Source: Pseudonocardia sp. SCN 73-27 (GTDB taxonomy: Bacteria; Actinomycetota; Actinomycetes; Mycobacteriales; Pseudonocardiaceae). From it: a stretch of 64,000 bases of DNA. Position 1 is the stretch's first letter; each line of letters begins with the position of its first letter. The position numbers and the translations under genes are program-made. The stretch is taken from positions 1-64,000 of the forward strand of contig MEGH01000017.1 in NCBI GenBank assembly GCA_001725415.1, read 5' to 3'. This document shows positions 8,253 through 20,276 of this stretch, in pieces. The notes below the pieces were generated by a model. The model searched no databases. It worked only from the letters and a program-made list of their open reading frames with translations, and was not told where the DNA came from.

Positions 8253-9437
8253 ATGAAGCTGTCCGGCCTGCTGAACCGCTCGCGACCCGAGCTGCCAGGG
8301 CTCGCCGCGACCGCCCGCGTCGATCGCCGCACCGACGCCCTGCTGCGGCGGGTGCGACCGGGAGAGATCGCCGTCATCGACCAGATCGACATCGACCGCG
8401 CCACCGCGGACGCGCTCGTCGCCGCCCAGGTCGCGGCGGTGGTCAACGCGTCGCCGTCGATCTCCGGCCGGTTCCCCAACCTCGGCCCGGAGGTCATCGT
8501 CGCGGCCGGCATCACGCTCGTCGACCGGGTCGGCGAGGACGTGCTGCGCGCGGCGAAGGACGGCAGCAGGCTGCGGCTGCACGACGGCGTGCTGTACTCG
8601 GGCGACACCGAGATCGCACGTGGTGACGTGCAGGACGCCGACACGGTCGCGGACGCGCTCGTCGAGGCCAAGTCCGGGCTGACCCACCAGCTCGAGGCGT
8701 TCGCCGCGAACACCACGGAGTTCATGCGCCAGGAGCGGTCGCTGCTGCTCGACGGGCACGGCGTCCCCGAGGTGGAGGTCGACCTCGCCGGGCGGCAGGT
8801 GCTCGTCGTCGGCACCGGGTTCGACCACACCAAGGAGCTGACGCGGCTCAAGGACTACATCCGCGAGTACCAGCCCGTGCTGCTCGGGGTCGGGGCGGGC
8901 GCCGACGCCCTGCTGACGGCCGGGCACCGTCCGCACCTGATCGTCGGTGACCCCGCCGAGGTGTCCACCGAGGCGCTGACCTGCGGGGCCGACGTGGTCG
9001 TCCCCGCGTACGCGGACGGGCACGCACCCGGGCTGCACCGGGTGCAGGACCTCGGCGCGAGCGCGGTGACGTTCCCCAGCACCGCGAACCCCGAGGACCT
9101 CGCGCTGCTGCTGGCCCATCACCGGGGCGCGGCGATGATCGTGACGGTCGGGCTCGGCGCCAGCATGGCCGAGTTCCTCGACCGCGGCCGGTCGGGCAGC
9201 AACGCCTCGACGTTCCTCACCCGCCTGCAGGTGGGCGGCACGCTCGTCGACGGGCGGGTGATCGCGGCGCTCTACCGTAGCCGCATCTCCGCCGGGGCGA
9301 TCGTGCTCATGATCGTGGCCGCCGCGGTGGCGGTCGTCGCCGCACTGGTCGTCTCCCAGGCCGGGGACGCCGTGCTCGACGGGCTCGTGCAGGCGTGGCG
9401 GGCCGTCGTCGGATGGTTCAAGGACGTGTTCGGGTGA
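8253..9437 (+). CDS. steA: SteA-like septation/cell-envelope protein
   Basis: 394 residues from ATG 8253. The soluble part carries the conserved blocks INASPSISGRFPNLGP-like (here VNASPSISGRFPN) and VGTGFDHTKEL; the C-terminus has one transmembrane helix (about 343-365) and a short amphipathic tail. Rv1697/SteA proteins are linked to cell separation in corynebacteria together with the adjacent SteB. A DUF115-like or thiamine pyrophosphokinase-like fold has been suggested for the middle region. The stop overlaps the next GTG, so the pair is co-translated. Confidence 0.88.
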   Translation: MKLSGLLNRSRPELPGLAATARVDRRTDALLRRVRPGEIAVIDQIDIDRATADALVAAQVAAVVNASPSISGRFPNLGPEVIVAAGITLVDRVGEDVLRAAKDGSRLRLHDGVLYSGDTEIARGDVQDADTVADALVEAKSGLTHQLEAFAANTTEFMRQERSLLLDGHGVPEVEVDLAGRQVLVVGTGFDHTKELTRLKDYIREYQPVLLGVGAGADALLTAGHRPHLIVGDPAEVSTEALTCGADVVVPAYADGHAPGLHRVQDLGASAVTFPSTANPEDLALLLAHHRGAAMIVTVGLGASMAEFLDRGRSGSNASTFLTRLQVGGTLVDGRVIAALYRSRISAGAIVLMIVAAAVAVVAALVVSQAGDAVLDGLVQAWRAVVGWFKDVFG

Positions 9438-10354
9438 TCTCCCTGCGGTACCACGCGGTGTCCATCGCCGCGGTCTTCCTCGCGCTCGCGGTCGGGGTGT
9501 TCCTCGGTGCGAGCGGGCTGTCGGACCGGGTGCTGTCGGCGGTGTCGACGACCCGCGACGACCTCGGCACGCAGGTCGACCAGCTGACGGTGCAGCGGGA
9601 CTCGCTGCTGGCTTCGCAGGCGTCGGCCGACCAGTTCGCGGCGCGGATCGGCCCGTCGGTCGTGAAGGGGCTGCTGCCGGGCCAGACGGTCGCGCTGGTG
9701 ACGATCGGCGCCACCCCGGCCGACAGGGACGCGGTCGCGGCCCTCATCGGGCAGGCGGGCGCGACGACGACCGGGACCCTCGCGCTGACCGACGCCGTCG
9801 CCGACCCGGCGCGCGCCGACCAGCTCCGCGAGCTCACCGCCCAGCTGCTGCCCTCGGGCGCGCAGCTGCCGGCGGCGTCGGACCCGGGCAGCCTGGCCGG
9901 TGGCCTGCTCAGCTCGGTGGTCGCGTTGCGCGACGGCCGGGCGCAGGCCGACCCGGGCCAGATCCAGGCCGTCGTGTCCGGGCTGGCCTCGGCCGGTTTC
10001 GTGACGCCCGGCCCGGTGCCGGCGCCCGCGAACCTCGTCATGGTCGTCACCGGCTCGACCTTCAGCGGTCCCGACGCCGGTGACGCCGCCGCCGTCCCGG
10101 CCCGGATGGCCACCGAGCTCGACCGCGGTGCGAAGGGCGCGGTGCTGGTGGGCCGGACCGGTTCCGCGGCCGCGACGGGGGCGGTCGGGGTGGCGCGTGC
10201 CGACCGGACCGCCACGGCGGGCCTGTCGACCGTCGACGACATCGACACCGGCTCGGGCCGGGTCGCCGCGGTCCTGGCGTTGCGCGAGCAGCTCGACGGC
10301 AAGGCAGGCGCGTACGGGTCCGGGCCGAAGGCCGACGCCAGCGTTCCGGCCTGA
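9434..10354 (+). CDS. steB: SteB/MctB-like membrane-anchored protein (copper transporter family)
   Basis: 306 residues from GTG 9434, picked over upstream in-frame starts because of the GTGA overlap with steA and the family start ISLRYHAVSIAAVF. One N-terminal transmembrane helix (about 8-30) is followed by a coiled coil (about 35-70) and an extracytoplasmic alpha/beta domain. The Mycobacterium homologue Rv1698 was described as an outer-membrane copper protein (MctB), while the corynebacterial SteB acts with SteA in septation. Which role applies here cannot be decided from sequence. Confidence 0.85.
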   Translation: MISLRYHAVSIAAVFLALAVGVFLGASGLSDRVLSAVSTTRDDLGTQVDQLTVQRDSLLASQASADQFAARIGPSVVKGLLPGQTVALVTIGATPADRDAVAALIGQAGATTTGTLALTDAVADPARADQLRELTAQLLPSGAQLPAASDPGSLAGGLLSSVVALRDGRAQADPGQIQAVVSGLASAGFVTPGPVPAPANLVMVVTGSTFSGPDAGDAAAVPARMATELDRGAKGAVLVGRTGSAAATGAVGVARADRTATAGLSTVDDIDTGSGRVAAVLALREQLDGKAGAYGSGPKADASVPA

Positions 10355-10429
10355 CGCAGGCTGCCCACCTGCGGACGCGCCGGGTGACCGGGGCCGACGA
10401 CACCGAACCGGACCTTCCCGGTAGGCTGA

Positions 10430-12798
<2,369 letters not shown>

Positions 12799-12812
12799 CC
12801 GGACCCGCGCGG

Positions 12813-12837
12813 GGCTCCACACCCGGGGTGTGGGGCC
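12813..12837. terminator. Bidirectional hairpin between NUDIX and LLM genes
   Basis: GGCTCCACACC at 12813-12823 pairs with GGTGTGGGGCC at 12827-12837 across a three-base loop, with one G-T pair. It lies between two convergent genes and has no T-run, so it probably serves both directions. Confidence 0.7.
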
Positions 12838-12851
12838 GCGGCGGGACCGGG

Positions 12852-13847
12852 TCAGCTCAGCGCGGGGACGACCTCGCGCTCGAACAGCTCGATGGCCGAC
12901 CGGTCGTAGGCGGCCTCGGGGAAGTAGAAGATGCCGTAGTCGAGCCCGCGCTTGCGCAGGTCCTGCAGGTTCTCGACGATCTGCTCCGGCGTCCCGCAGG
13001 CCGGCATCCCCTCGAAGGCGGCCATCTGGCGCGCGGCCTGCTCCTCGCCCGCGATCCGCGTGACCCGCTCGCGCAGCCGTGCGAGCCGGTCGGTGACCTC
13101 GGCCTCGTCGGCGCCGATGGCGACGTTGTAGTTCGACGTCCGCGTGATCGCGTCGAAGTCGGTGCCGACCGCCTTGCAGTGCTCGGCAAGCAGCTCGGAC
13201 TTGCGCGTGAAGCCCTCGGGGGTGCCGTCGAAGTTCGTGTAGTCGGCGTACCTCGCCGCGATCTTGAGGGTGACCTTCTCCCCGCCTCCGGCGATCCACA
13301 GCGGGATTCCGTTGGCCTGCAACGGCTTCGGGTACACGAGCGCCCCGTCGACGGTGTACTGCCGCCCGGCGAAGTCGACCTTCCCGTTCTCCCAGGCCTG
13401 CGTGAGGATCTGGACGCCCTCGTCGAGCATCCGCAGCCGCTCGGGCGGGTCGGGGAAGCCGTAGCCGTAGGCGCGCCACTCGTGCTCGTACCAGCCCGCG
13501 CCGATGCCCATCTCGACGCGCCCGCCGGACACGACGTCGACGGTCGCGGCGACCTTCGCCAGGTACACGGGGTTGCGGTAGGACATGCACGTGCACATCT
13601 GACCGAGCCGTACCCGCTCGGTGACGGCCCCGAAGGCCGACATCAGCGTCCACGCCTCGTGCGTGGCCTCCTCGGTGGGGACGGGCGTGGTGTGGAAGTG
13701 GTCGTACACCCACACCGACTCCCAGGGGCCGGCGTCGGCGTGCTGCGCCAGGCCCTTCATCACGTCCCACTGGTCGGCGGGGTCGATGCCGACGAGGTCG
13801 AGGCGCCAGCCCTGGGGCACGAACATTCCGAAGCGGAATCCAGACAT
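12852..13847 (-). CDS. LLM-class F420-dependent oxidoreductase
   Basis: 331 residues, ATG at 13847. It begins FRFGMFVPQGWRLDL, followed by the bacterial-luciferase-like TIM-barrel motifs VWVYDHFHT, LGQMCTCMSYRNP and SGGRVEMGIGAGWYEHEW. These match the actinobacterial F420-dependent TIGR03560-like subgroup. Substrate is unknown. It is inserted, in opposite orientation, between the NUDIX gene and xerD, so it is not part of the conserved operon. It is divergent from xerD with 84 bases between the starts. Confidence 0.88.
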   Translation of the reverse strand: MSGFRFGMFVPQGWRLDLVGIDPADQWDVMKGLAQHADAGPWESVWVYDHFHTTPVPTEEATHEAWTLMSAFGAVTERVRLGQMCTCMSYRNPVYLAKVAATVDVVSGGRVEMGIGAGWYEHEWRAYGYGFPDPPERLRMLDEGVQILTQAWENGKVDFAGRQYTVDGALVYPKPLQANGIPLWIAGGGEKVTLKIAARYADYTNFDGTPEGFTRKSELLAEHCKAVGTDFDAITRTSNYNVAIGADEAEVTDRLARLRERVTRIAGEEQAARQMAAFEGMPACGTPEQIVENLQDLRKRGLDYGIFYFPEAAYDRSAIELFEREVVPALS

Positions 13848-13931
13848 GGCCCGACCCTATGACCGCGCGCGCGGATCGGCTGCGCGGCGTGGTGCCGTCG
13901 GCGGCCGGGGCGGGCAGGGCAGGATGGGCCG

Positions 13932-14855
13932 ATGGCAGTGGCGACGGACCGGCTCGACGCGGCGGTGGACGCCTATCTGGCGCACCTGGCCGTCGAGCGG
14001 GGGAGCTCGCCGAACACGTTGCGCGCCTACGGGAACGACTTGCGCCGCTACACCGAGCACCTGCGCGGCAGCGGTGTCGACGACCTCGCGGCGGCGCGGG
14101 AGGCCGACGTCAGCGGGTTCGTCGTCGCGCTGCGCAGCGGTGAGGCGCCGCTGGCGGCGTCGTCGGCGGCGCGGGCCCTCGCGGCGGTTCGCGGCCTGCA
14201 CCGGTTCGCGGCGCGCGACGGGCTGGTAGCCGACGACGTGTCCCGCGCGGTGACCCCGCCCGCGGCGGCGAGGCGACTGCCGCGCACTCTGAGCGTCGAC
14301 GAGGTGGAGCAGCTGCTCGCGGGTTGCATCGGTGACGGCCCGACGGGGCTGCGCGACCGGGCGCTGCTGGAGCTCCTCTACTCGACGGGCGCGCGCATCT
14401 CCGAGGCCGTGGGCATCGACGTCGACGACCTCGACACGTCGTCGCGGACGGTGCTGTTGCGCGGCAAGGGCGGCAAGCAGCGGATCGTGCCCGTGGGGCG
14501 GCCCGCGCTCGCGGCCGTCGACGCCTGGCTCGTCCGCGGCCGGCCCGCGCTGGCGGCGCGCAGCCACGGTACGCCGGCGTTGCTGCTCAATGCCCGCGGG
14601 CAGCGGCTGTCGCGGCAGAGCGCGTGGCACGTGCTCCGCGGCGCGGCCGAGGTGGCGGGCGTGCGCACCGAGGTGTCGCCGCACACGCTGCGGCACTGCT
14701 TCGCGACCCACTTGCTCTCGGGTGGCGCCGATGTCCGTGTGGTGCAAGAGCTTCTGGGGCATGCATCGGTGGCGACGACGCAGGTCTACACCCACGTGAG
14801 CGTCGACGCGCTGCGCGAGGTCTACGCGACCGCGCACCCGCGCGCCCGCGGCTGA
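13932..14855 (+). CDS. xerD: Site-specific tyrosine recombinase XerD
   Basis: 307 residues, the usual Xer length. SAM-like core-binding domain at about 8-95; catalytic domain with Arg155 (TGARISE), Lys179/Lys182, His251 and Arg254 ([10 protein letters not shown]), His277 and Tyr286. It resolves chromosome dimers at dif with a partner Xer protein. Its place upstream of the ParA/ScpAB genes is the same as Rv1701 in mycobacteria, which argues for the housekeeping recombinase rather than a phage or element integrase. Confidence 0.93.
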   Translation: MAVATDRLDAAVDAYLAHLAVERGSSPNTLRAYGNDLRRYTEHLRGSGVDDLAAAREADVSGFVVALRSGEAPLAASSAARALAAVRGLHRFAARDGLVADDVSRAVTPPAAARRLPRTLSVDEVEQLLAGCIGDGPTGLRDRALLELLYSTGARISEAVGIDVDDLDTSSRTVLLRGKGGKQRIVPVGRPALAAVDAWLVRGRPALAARSHGTPALLLNARGQRLSRQSAWHVLRGAAEVAGVRTEVSPHTLRHCFATHLLSGGADVRVVQELLGHASVATTQVYTHVSVDALREVYATAHPRARG

Positions 14856-14884
14856 ACGTCAGCGGTGTCCGTTACCGTCCGTCC

Positions 14885-15607
14885 ATGCGCCGGAGCCGTC
14901 TGCTGCCGATCGTCCTGTTCGCGCTGGTCCTCGCCGGCTGCGGGAACCTGCAGGTCACCGGGAGCGGATCGGGCGGCGGGCCGGGCGGCGACGGCTCGCC
15001 CGGGGAGACCAGCACGCAGCGCCACGACGTCGCGATCTCCCGGGTCGAGGTCGACTCCGACGCCGGAACCCTGGAGGTCAGGGCCGGCGCGGACGGTTCC
15101 GCCACCGTCGACCGCACGCTGCGCTGGACCGGGGACCGCAAGCCCGTCGTCACGGAGACGGTCGAGGGCACGACCCTGAAGCTCTCCGTGAGCTGCCCCG
15201 GCCGCGGGTCCGACCGGTGCGAGGCCGGACTGGTCGTGACCGTTCCGGCCGCCGCCGCGGTCCGTGCCCGGCTGCAGGCCGGCGACGTCGCGGTTTCCGG
15301 GCTCTCGGGCGACCAGGACCTGTCGTCGCAGGCAGGAGGCGTGCGCGGCGAGAAGCTGGGCGCGGCCGAGGTCGCCGCGGAGACGTCGGCCGGCGGGGTG
15401 GACCTCGCGTTCGCGACCGCACCGCGCACGGTGGACGCCCGGTCGAGCGCCGGCTCGGTGTCGGTGAAGGTGCCCGGCGGGCCCTACGCCGTGACGGCGG
15501 AGTCGTCGGTGGGCGGGGCCGAGGTGACGGTGCCGACCGACCCGGGCGCGCCGTCGCGGATCACGGCGCGCAGCAGCGCGGGCGAGGTCACGGTCGAGGC
15601 CGCGTGA
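14885..15607 (+). CDS. Lipoprotein with DUF4097-like adhesin fold
   Basis: 240 residues from ATG 14885. A signal peptide with lipobox LAGC places the lipidated Cys at residue 19. After a Gly/Ser linker the rest is a repetitive beta-strand region of short units such as VDARSSAGSVSVKV and ITARSSAGEVTVEA, typical of DUF4097 beta-helices. Probably anchored on the outer face of the membrane; role unknown. It is not part of the usual xerD-parA neighbourhood of mycobacteria. Confidence 0.85.
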   Translation: MRRSRLLPIVLFALVLAGCGNLQVTGSGSGGGPGGDGSPGETSTQRHDVAISRVEVDSDAGTLEVRAGADGSATVDRTLRWTGDRKPVVTETVEGTTLKLSVSCPGRGSDRCEAGLVVTVPAAAAVRARLQAGDVAVSGLSGDQDLSSQAGGVRGEKLGAAEVAAETSAGGVDLAFATAPRTVDARSSAGSVSVKVPGGPYAVTAESSVGGAEVTVPTDPGAPSRITARSSAGEVTVEAA

Positions 15608-15693
15608 CCGGTGGCGACGCCACCCCCCGGGGTTCCGGTTGCTCCGCACGGCGTAGCGTGACCGAACGCCTCGCCCCCGCACGGCGAGCCGCG

Positions 15694-15723
15694 TTGCCGC
15701 ACGTCGCACGGTTTTCCTACCCT
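15694..15723 (+). promoter_or_regulatory. Candidate sigma-70-type promoter upstream of the ParA gene
   Basis: TTGCCG at 15694-15699 and TACCCT at 15718-15723 are separated by 18 bases and sit 50 bases before the ParA start, in an otherwise empty 165-base gap. The hexamers resemble actinobacterial SigA promoters; the assignment is by eye only. Confidence 0.4.
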
Positions 15724-15772
15724 GCGGCGAGGACCACCCCGTTCGGGGCGTCACGAGGAGACCGGAGCCCGC

Positions 15773-16726
15773 ATGGACACACCGCGGCCCTTCGAACCCC
15801 GGCGTGACCCCGGCGACGACGAGGACTTCGGCGCCGAGGACGTCGGGACCGACAGCGCCGACGGCTCCGGCGCGGGGGTCGGCCACAACGCGGTCGAGGC
15901 CGGCCGCGCCGGAGGGAGACACCGTTTGAGCGCGCCCGCCCCGCAGCCGCTGACCGAGCACGGTCCGGCACGGGTCATCGCCGTGGCGAACCAGAAGGGC
16001 GGCGTCGGCAAGACGACGTCGACGATCAACCTGGGTGCCGCGCTCGCCGAGTACGGGCGCCGGGTGCTGCTGGTGGACTTCGACCCGCAGGGCGCGCTCT
16101 CCGTGGGCCTGGGCGTGCAGCCCCACCAGCTCGAGACGACGATCTACAACCTGCTAATGGAGCGCGGCGTCGAGGCCGACGACGTCATCCTGGAGACGTC
16201 GGTCGAGGGCATGGACCTGTTGCCCAGCAACATCGACCTGTCCGCGGCCGAGGTGCAGCTCGTCACCGAGGTCGGCCGGGAGCAGGCGCTGGGCCGGGCG
16301 CTCAAGCGGGTCCTCGACCGCTACGACGTCGTCCTCATCGACTGCCAGCCGTCGCTGGGCCTGCTCACGATCAACGCTCTGGCCTGCGCCGACTCGGTGC
16401 TCATCCCGCTGGCCTGCGAGTTCTTCAGCCTCCGCGGGGTCGCCCTGCTCATGGACACCATCGACAAGGTCACCGACCGGCTCAACCCCGACCTGACCCT
16501 GCTCGGCGTGCTGGCCACGATGTTCGACCCGCGCACCCTGCACACCCGCGAGGTGCACCAGCGGGTGGTGGAGGCCTTCGGGGACAAGGTGTTCGACGCC
16601 GTCATCAACCGCACGATCCGGTTCCCGGAGACCACTGTGGCCGGCGAGCCGATCACCACGTGGGCACCGAACTCGAACGGGGCCGAGGCCTACCGGCTGC
16701 TGGCCCGCGAGGTCCTCGCCCGGTGA
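15773..16726 (+). CDS. ParA/Soj-family ATPase (Rv1708-like)
   Basis: 317 residues. A ~65-residue acidic, disordered N-terminus precedes the deviant Walker A motif KGGVGKTT (about 75-82), followed by LLVDFDPQGALSVGLG and VLIDCQPSLGLLT. It is the chromosomal ParA paralogue that sits directly upstream of scpA in actinobacteria, distinct from the parAB locus near the origin. It likely acts on the nucleoid together with ScpAB-SMC, but its precise job is unproven. The stop overlaps the scpA GTG. Confidence 0.92.
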   Translation: MDTPRPFEPRRDPGDDEDFGAEDVGTDSADGSGAGVGHNAVEAGRAGGRHRLSAPAPQPLTEHGPARVIAVANQKGGVGKTTSTINLGAALAEYGRRVLLVDFDPQGALSVGLGVQPHQLETTIYNLLMERGVEADDVILETSVEGMDLLPSNIDLSAAEVQLVTEVGREQALGRALKRVLDRYDVVLIDCQPSLGLLTINALACADSVLIPLACEFFSLRGVALLMDTIDKVTDRLNPDLTLLGVLATMFDPRTLHTREVHQRVVEAFGDKVFDAVINRTIRFPETTVAGEPITTWAPNSNGAEAYRLLAREVLAR

Positions 16727-17568
16727 CGCTGGTCGAGAACGACTCCCTCCCGGGACCGTCGGATTCACCGGAACCGGGCCGTCCCGCCCGCTTCCGGGTG
16801 CGCCTCGACAACTTCGAGGGCCCGTTCGACCTGCTGCTGCAGCTCATCGGCAAGCACGAGCTCGACATCACCGAGATGGCCCTGCACCGGGTCACCGACG
16901 ACTTCATCGCCCACCTCACGGCGCTGGGCGACGAGATGGACCTCGACGAGACGACGGAGTTCCTCGTCGTCGCGGCCACGCTGCTCGACCTGAAGGCCGC
17001 GCGGCTGCTGCCGGGCGGCGATGTCGAGGACGCCGAGGACCTCGCCCTGCTCGAGGCCCGCGACCTGCTGTTCGCCCGGCTGCTGCAGTACCGCGCCTAC
17101 AAGCAGGTGGCGGCCGTGTTCGTCGAGCTGGAGTCGGCGGCGCTGCGCCGGTTCCCGCGGTCGGTGGCGCTGGAGGAACGCTTCTCCGCGCTGCTGCCCG
17201 AGGTGCTGCTGGGCGTGGACCCGGACGCGTTCGCCGAGCTGGCCGCGTCGGTGTTCCGGCCCAAGCCGCCGCCGACGGTGGGCGTGGAGCACCTGCACGC
17301 CCCGCAGGTCTCGGTACCCGAGCACGCGGCGCTGCTGCGCGAACGCCTCGCCGAGCTCGGGGTCGCGTCGTTCGCCGAGCTCACCGCCGACTGCGTGGCG
17401 CCGTTGGAGGTGGTCGCCCGTTTCCTCGCGGTGCTGGAGCTGTACCGTGAGCGCAGCGTGTGGCTGGAGCAGCCGGAGGCGTTCGGCGAGCTGACGGTCC
17501 GCTGGATCGCCGACGGTTCCGGCGACGCGGCCACACCCGAGCAGCCCGACCCCGAAGACGAGACGTGA
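16723..17568 (+). CDS. scpA: Segregation and condensation protein A
   Basis: 281 residues from GTG 16723, overlapping the ParA stop; the frame is open further upstream but inside the previous gene. It begins with the kleisin N-terminal motif FRVRLDNFEGPFDLLLQLI and ends with a winged-helix segment. ScpA bridges SMC heads and binds ScpB, forming the bacterial condensin. The GTGA overlap with scpB implies stoichiometric synthesis. A Pro/Asp/Glu tail is present. Confidence 0.95.
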   Translation: MTLVENDSLPGPSDSPEPGRPARFRVRLDNFEGPFDLLLQLIGKHELDITEMALHRVTDDFIAHLTALGDEMDLDETTEFLVVAATLLDLKAARLLPGGDVEDAEDLALLEARDLLFARLLQYRAYKQVAAVFVELESAALRRFPRSVALEERFSALLPEVLLGVDPDAFAELAASVFRPKPPPTVGVEHLHAPQVSVPEHAALLRERLAELGVASFAELTADCVAPLEVVARFLAVLELYRERSVWLEQPEAFGELTVRWIADGSGDAATPEQPDPEDET

Positions 17569-18224
17569 CCCGGTCCCACCCCGACACCACCGCAGGCGAC
17601 GCGCCGGGCGGCGTCGACGGCGCTCCGGACGACGTCACGCGGGCCGACGGGCTTCCGTCCCTCGACGCCGACACCGACCTCGACGCCGCGCTCGAGGCGC
17701 TGTTGCTCGTCGTCGACGATCCCACCGAGGACGAGGTGCTCGCCTCTGCGCTGGGAGAGCCCGTCGCCCGGATCCGCGTTGCGCTGCAACGGCTGTCGGC
17801 CGCCTACACCACGACGGGGCGTGGGATCGATCTGCGCCGCGTCGGCGGCGGCTGGCGCTTCTACACCCGCGACGTGCACGCCCCGTTCGTCGAACGCATG
17901 CTGCTCGACGGGCAGCGCGCCCGCCTCACCCGGGCGGCGCTGGAGACCCTGGCGATCGTCGCGTACCGCCAGCCCGTCACCCGCGCCCGCGTCGCCGCGG
18001 TCCGCGGCGTGAACTGCGACGGCGTGCTGCGCACCCTGCTGACCCGCGGCCTGGTCGAGGAGGCAGGGGTCGATCCGCAGACCCAGGGCACGCTGTTCCG
18101 CACCACCGAGCTGTTCCTCGAACGGCTCGGCCTCGACGCCGTCACCGACCTGCCGCCCCTGGCACCGTTGCTGCCCGACGTGGACAGCATCGACGCGCTC
18201 GTCGACGGCATGGACGACCCCTGA
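17565..18224 (+). CDS. scpB: Segregation and condensation protein B
   Basis: 219 residues from GTG 17565 (coupled to scpA). After a ~40-residue disordered leader the tandem winged-helix core begins at LDAALEALLLVVDDP; the ScpB hallmark LETLAIVAYRQPVTRA and FRTTELFLERLGL are present. It stabilises the ScpA-SMC complex. The acidic ending VDSIDALVDGMDDP is typical of actinobacterial members. Confidence 0.95.
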   Translation: MTRSHPDTTAGDAPGGVDGAPDDVTRADGLPSLDADTDLDAALEALLLVVDDPTEDEVLASALGEPVARIRVALQRLSAAYTTTGRGIDLRRVGGGWRFYTRDVHAPFVERMLLDGQRARLTRAALETLAIVAYRQPVTRARVAAVRGVNCDGVLRTLLTRGLVEEAGVDPQTQGTLFRTTELFLERLGLDAVTDLPPLAPLLPDVDSIDALVDGMDDP

Positions 18225-18267
18225 TCCCCGACCCGAACCCCCGAGAACAGATCACAGAGCAACAGAC

Positions 18268-19035
18268 GTGAGTGTGATGAGTACCCAGAGTCCCGACGGT
18301 GTCCGACTGCAGAAGGTGCTGGCCCAGGCCGGCATCGCGTCCCGACGGGCGGCCGAGGAGCTGATCGCCGCCGGGCGCGTGAGCGTCGACGGCGAGATCG
18401 TCCGCGAGATGGGCCGCCGCGTCGATCCCGACACCGCCGTCGTGCACGTCGACGGCGCGCGAGTCGTGCTGCGCGACGATCTCGTGTATCTCGCCCTGAA
18501 CAAGCCGCGCGGCATGCTCTCGACGATGTCCGACGACCGGGGCCGCGAGTGCGTCGGCGACCTCATCGCCGACCGCGTCGAGCTGCTCAACCAGGCCGGC
18601 CGGCTGTTCCACGTCGGCCGCCTCGACGCCGAGACCGAGGGCCTGCTGCTGCTCACCAACGACGGCGAGCTGGGCCACCGGCTCATGCACCCGTCGTTCG
18701 AGGTCGAGAAGACCTACGTGGCGGAGGTCGCGGGCCAGGTCGCTCGCGACCTCGGCAAGCGGATGCGAGCCGGTGTGGAGCTCGAGGACGGCCCCGTCGA
18801 GGTGCACTCGTTCAAGCTCGTCGACTGGTCCGGCGGCCGCTCGATGGTCGAGATCGTGCTGCACGAGGGCCGCAAGCACGTCGTGCGCCGGCTGATGGAC
18901 GAGGTGGGCTACCCCGTGCTGCGGCTGGTGCGCACCGGCATCGGCGACGTGCGTCTGGGCGAGCAGCGGCCGGGTAAGCTGCGCCCGCTCAACCAGTCCG
19001 AGGTCGGTGCGCTCTACCGCGCCGTGGGTCTCTGA
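18268..19035 (+). CDS. rluB: 23S rRNA pseudouridine synthase, RluB type
   Basis: 255 residues from GTG 18268 (ATG 18277 is an equally possible start three codons in). S4 domain at about 10-60 (VRLQKVLAQAGIASRRAAEE), then the synthase domain with GRLDAETEGLLLLTNDGEL, whose Asp is the nucleophile. The RluB/RsuA family modifies uridines in helix regions of rRNA; placement after scpB supports the RluB assignment (Rv1711). Confidence 0.93.
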   Translation: MSVMSTQSPDGVRLQKVLAQAGIASRRAAEELIAAGRVSVDGEIVREMGRRVDPDTAVVHVDGARVVLRDDLVYLALNKPRGMLSTMSDDRGRECVGDLIADRVELLNQAGRLFHVGRLDAETEGLLLLTNDGELGHRLMHPSFEVEKTYVAEVAGQVARDLGKRMRAGVELEDGPVEVHSFKLVDWSGGRSMVEIVLHEGRKHVVRRLMDEVGYPVLRLVRTGIGDVRLGEQRPGKLRPLNQSEVGALYRAVGL

Positions 19036-19059
19036 TCTCCGACCCCCTAGGGTTCTGAC

Positions 19060-19422
19060 ATGGCTGTACGTGCGGTGCGAGGCGCGATCCAGGTCGATTC
19101 GGACACCCGGGACGACATCCTCGAGGGCACAGCCGAGCTGGTGAAGGCGGTGCTCGACCGCAACGGCCTGGCCTCCGACGACATCATCTCGATCGTCTTC
19201 ACGGCGACGCCGGACCTGACGGCGGAGTTCCCCGCCTACGCGGCGCGCCTGCTCGGGCTGACCGACGTGCCGCTGATGTGCGCGTCGGAGATCGCCGTCC
19301 CGGGGGCGATGCCGCGCACCCTGCGGCTCCTGGCGCACGTCGACACGGACCGGCCGCGGGCCGACCTGCGGCACGTGTACCTGCGGGGCGCGGCGGCCCT
19401 GCGCACCGACCTCCCGCAGTAG
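19060..19422 (+). CDS. aroH: Chorismate mutase, AroH class
   Basis: 120 residues, the normal length for the monofunctional AroH trimer. Conserved VRAVRGAIQVDSDT at the start gives the active-site Arg7; CASEIAVPGAMPRTLRLLAHV contains the Glu and Arg expected to bind chorismate. It makes prephenate for Phe/Tyr synthesis. In mycobacteria the same interval lacks this gene, so it is a lineage-specific insertion between rluB and cmk. Confidence 0.93.
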   Translation: MAVRAVRGAIQVDSDTRDDILEGTAELVKAVLDRNGLASDDIISIVFTATPDLTAEFPAYAARLLGLTDVPLMCASEIAVPGAMPRTLRLLAHVDTDRPRADLRHVYLRGAAALRTDLPQ

Positions 19423-19565
19423 GAACCCGGGGCGAGGCCCCTACCAGGGGCGAACCGGGCGCACGGCACAATGGTCTGTGGTCCGCGAGATGCGCCGGGC
19501 CCGGCCGGTCGAGCGGCGTGTGAAGCCGCAACCCCAGGGGAGCGGCCGGAGGAGGAGTCGGTGCG

Positions 19566-20276
19566 GTGACCGGTCCGGGAACGCTGCGTGGTGTCGTGGC
19601 GATGGACGGCCCGTCGGGCACCGGCAAGTCGACGGTGTCGCGCCGGCTGGCCGCGGCGCTGGGCGCGGCCTACCTCGACACCGGCGCCACCTACCGCGCC
19701 GCCACCCTCGCCGTGCTGCGCGCGGGCCTCGACGGCACCGCATCCGCGGCCGACATGGTCGCCGTCGCCAACGCGGCCCGCATCGAGTCGGGCACCGACC
19801 CCGCGGGCCCCACGATCCACCTCGACGGCGACGACGTGGCCGCCGAGATCCGCGGTGGCCCCGTGACGACGTTCGTGAGCGCGGTGTCGGCGCTGCCCGA
19901 GGTCCGCGAGCGGCTCGTCGCCGCCCAGCAGGCCGTCATCGCGGCCGCGCTGGCCGCGCCGGGCGGCATCGTCGTCGAGGGCCGCGACATCGGTACCGTC
20001 GTCGCCCCCGATGCCCCGCTCAAGGTCTATCTGACGGCGTCCGACGAGGTCAGAGCTGCGCGCCGGGGCCGCCAGGACGCCCGCGCAGGCCGCGGGGTCG
20101 ACGCCGCGGTCACCCTGGCCGACGTGCGCCGCCGCGACCGGCTCGACTCGACGCGCGCGGTGTCGCCGCTGCACAAGGCCGGCGACGCGCTGCTCGTCGA
20201 CACCGACGACCTGCCCGTCGACGCCGTGCTCGAGGAGCTGCTCCGGCTGGCGGCGGAGCGCGGACTCGTCACGTGA
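19566..20276 (+). CDS. cmk: Cytidylate kinase
   Basis: 236 residues, GTG start. P-loop GPSGTGKST at about 15-23, then [14 protein letters not shown] (substrate-binding) and [21 protein letters not shown], the (d)CMP kinase signature. It phosphorylates CMP and dCMP. The stop overlaps the acyltransferase GTG. The gene order cmk-acyltransferase-der is widespread in actinobacteria. Confidence 0.96.
   Translation: MTGPGTLRGVVAMDGPSGTGKSTVSRRLAAALGAAYLDTGATYRAATLAVLRAGLDGTASAADMVAVANAARIESGTDPAGPTIHLDGDDVAAEIRGGPVTTFVSAVSALPEVRERLVAAQQAVIAAALAAPGGIVVEGRDIGTVVAPDAPLKVYLTASDEVRAARRGRQDARAGRGVDAAVTLADVRRRDRLDSTRAVSPLHKAGDALLVDTDDLPVDAVLEELLRLAAERGLVT

Noticed and set aside
13932-14855. Tyrosine recombinase as integrase of a genomic island
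   Set aside because: Sequence, length and synteny fit housekeeping XerD; the tRNA-Pro is 13 kb away.
15773-16726. ParA as evidence of a plasmid or integrated plasmid
   Set aside because: It is the chromosomal paralogue fixed upstream of scpA in actinobacteria; no ParB or origin nearby.
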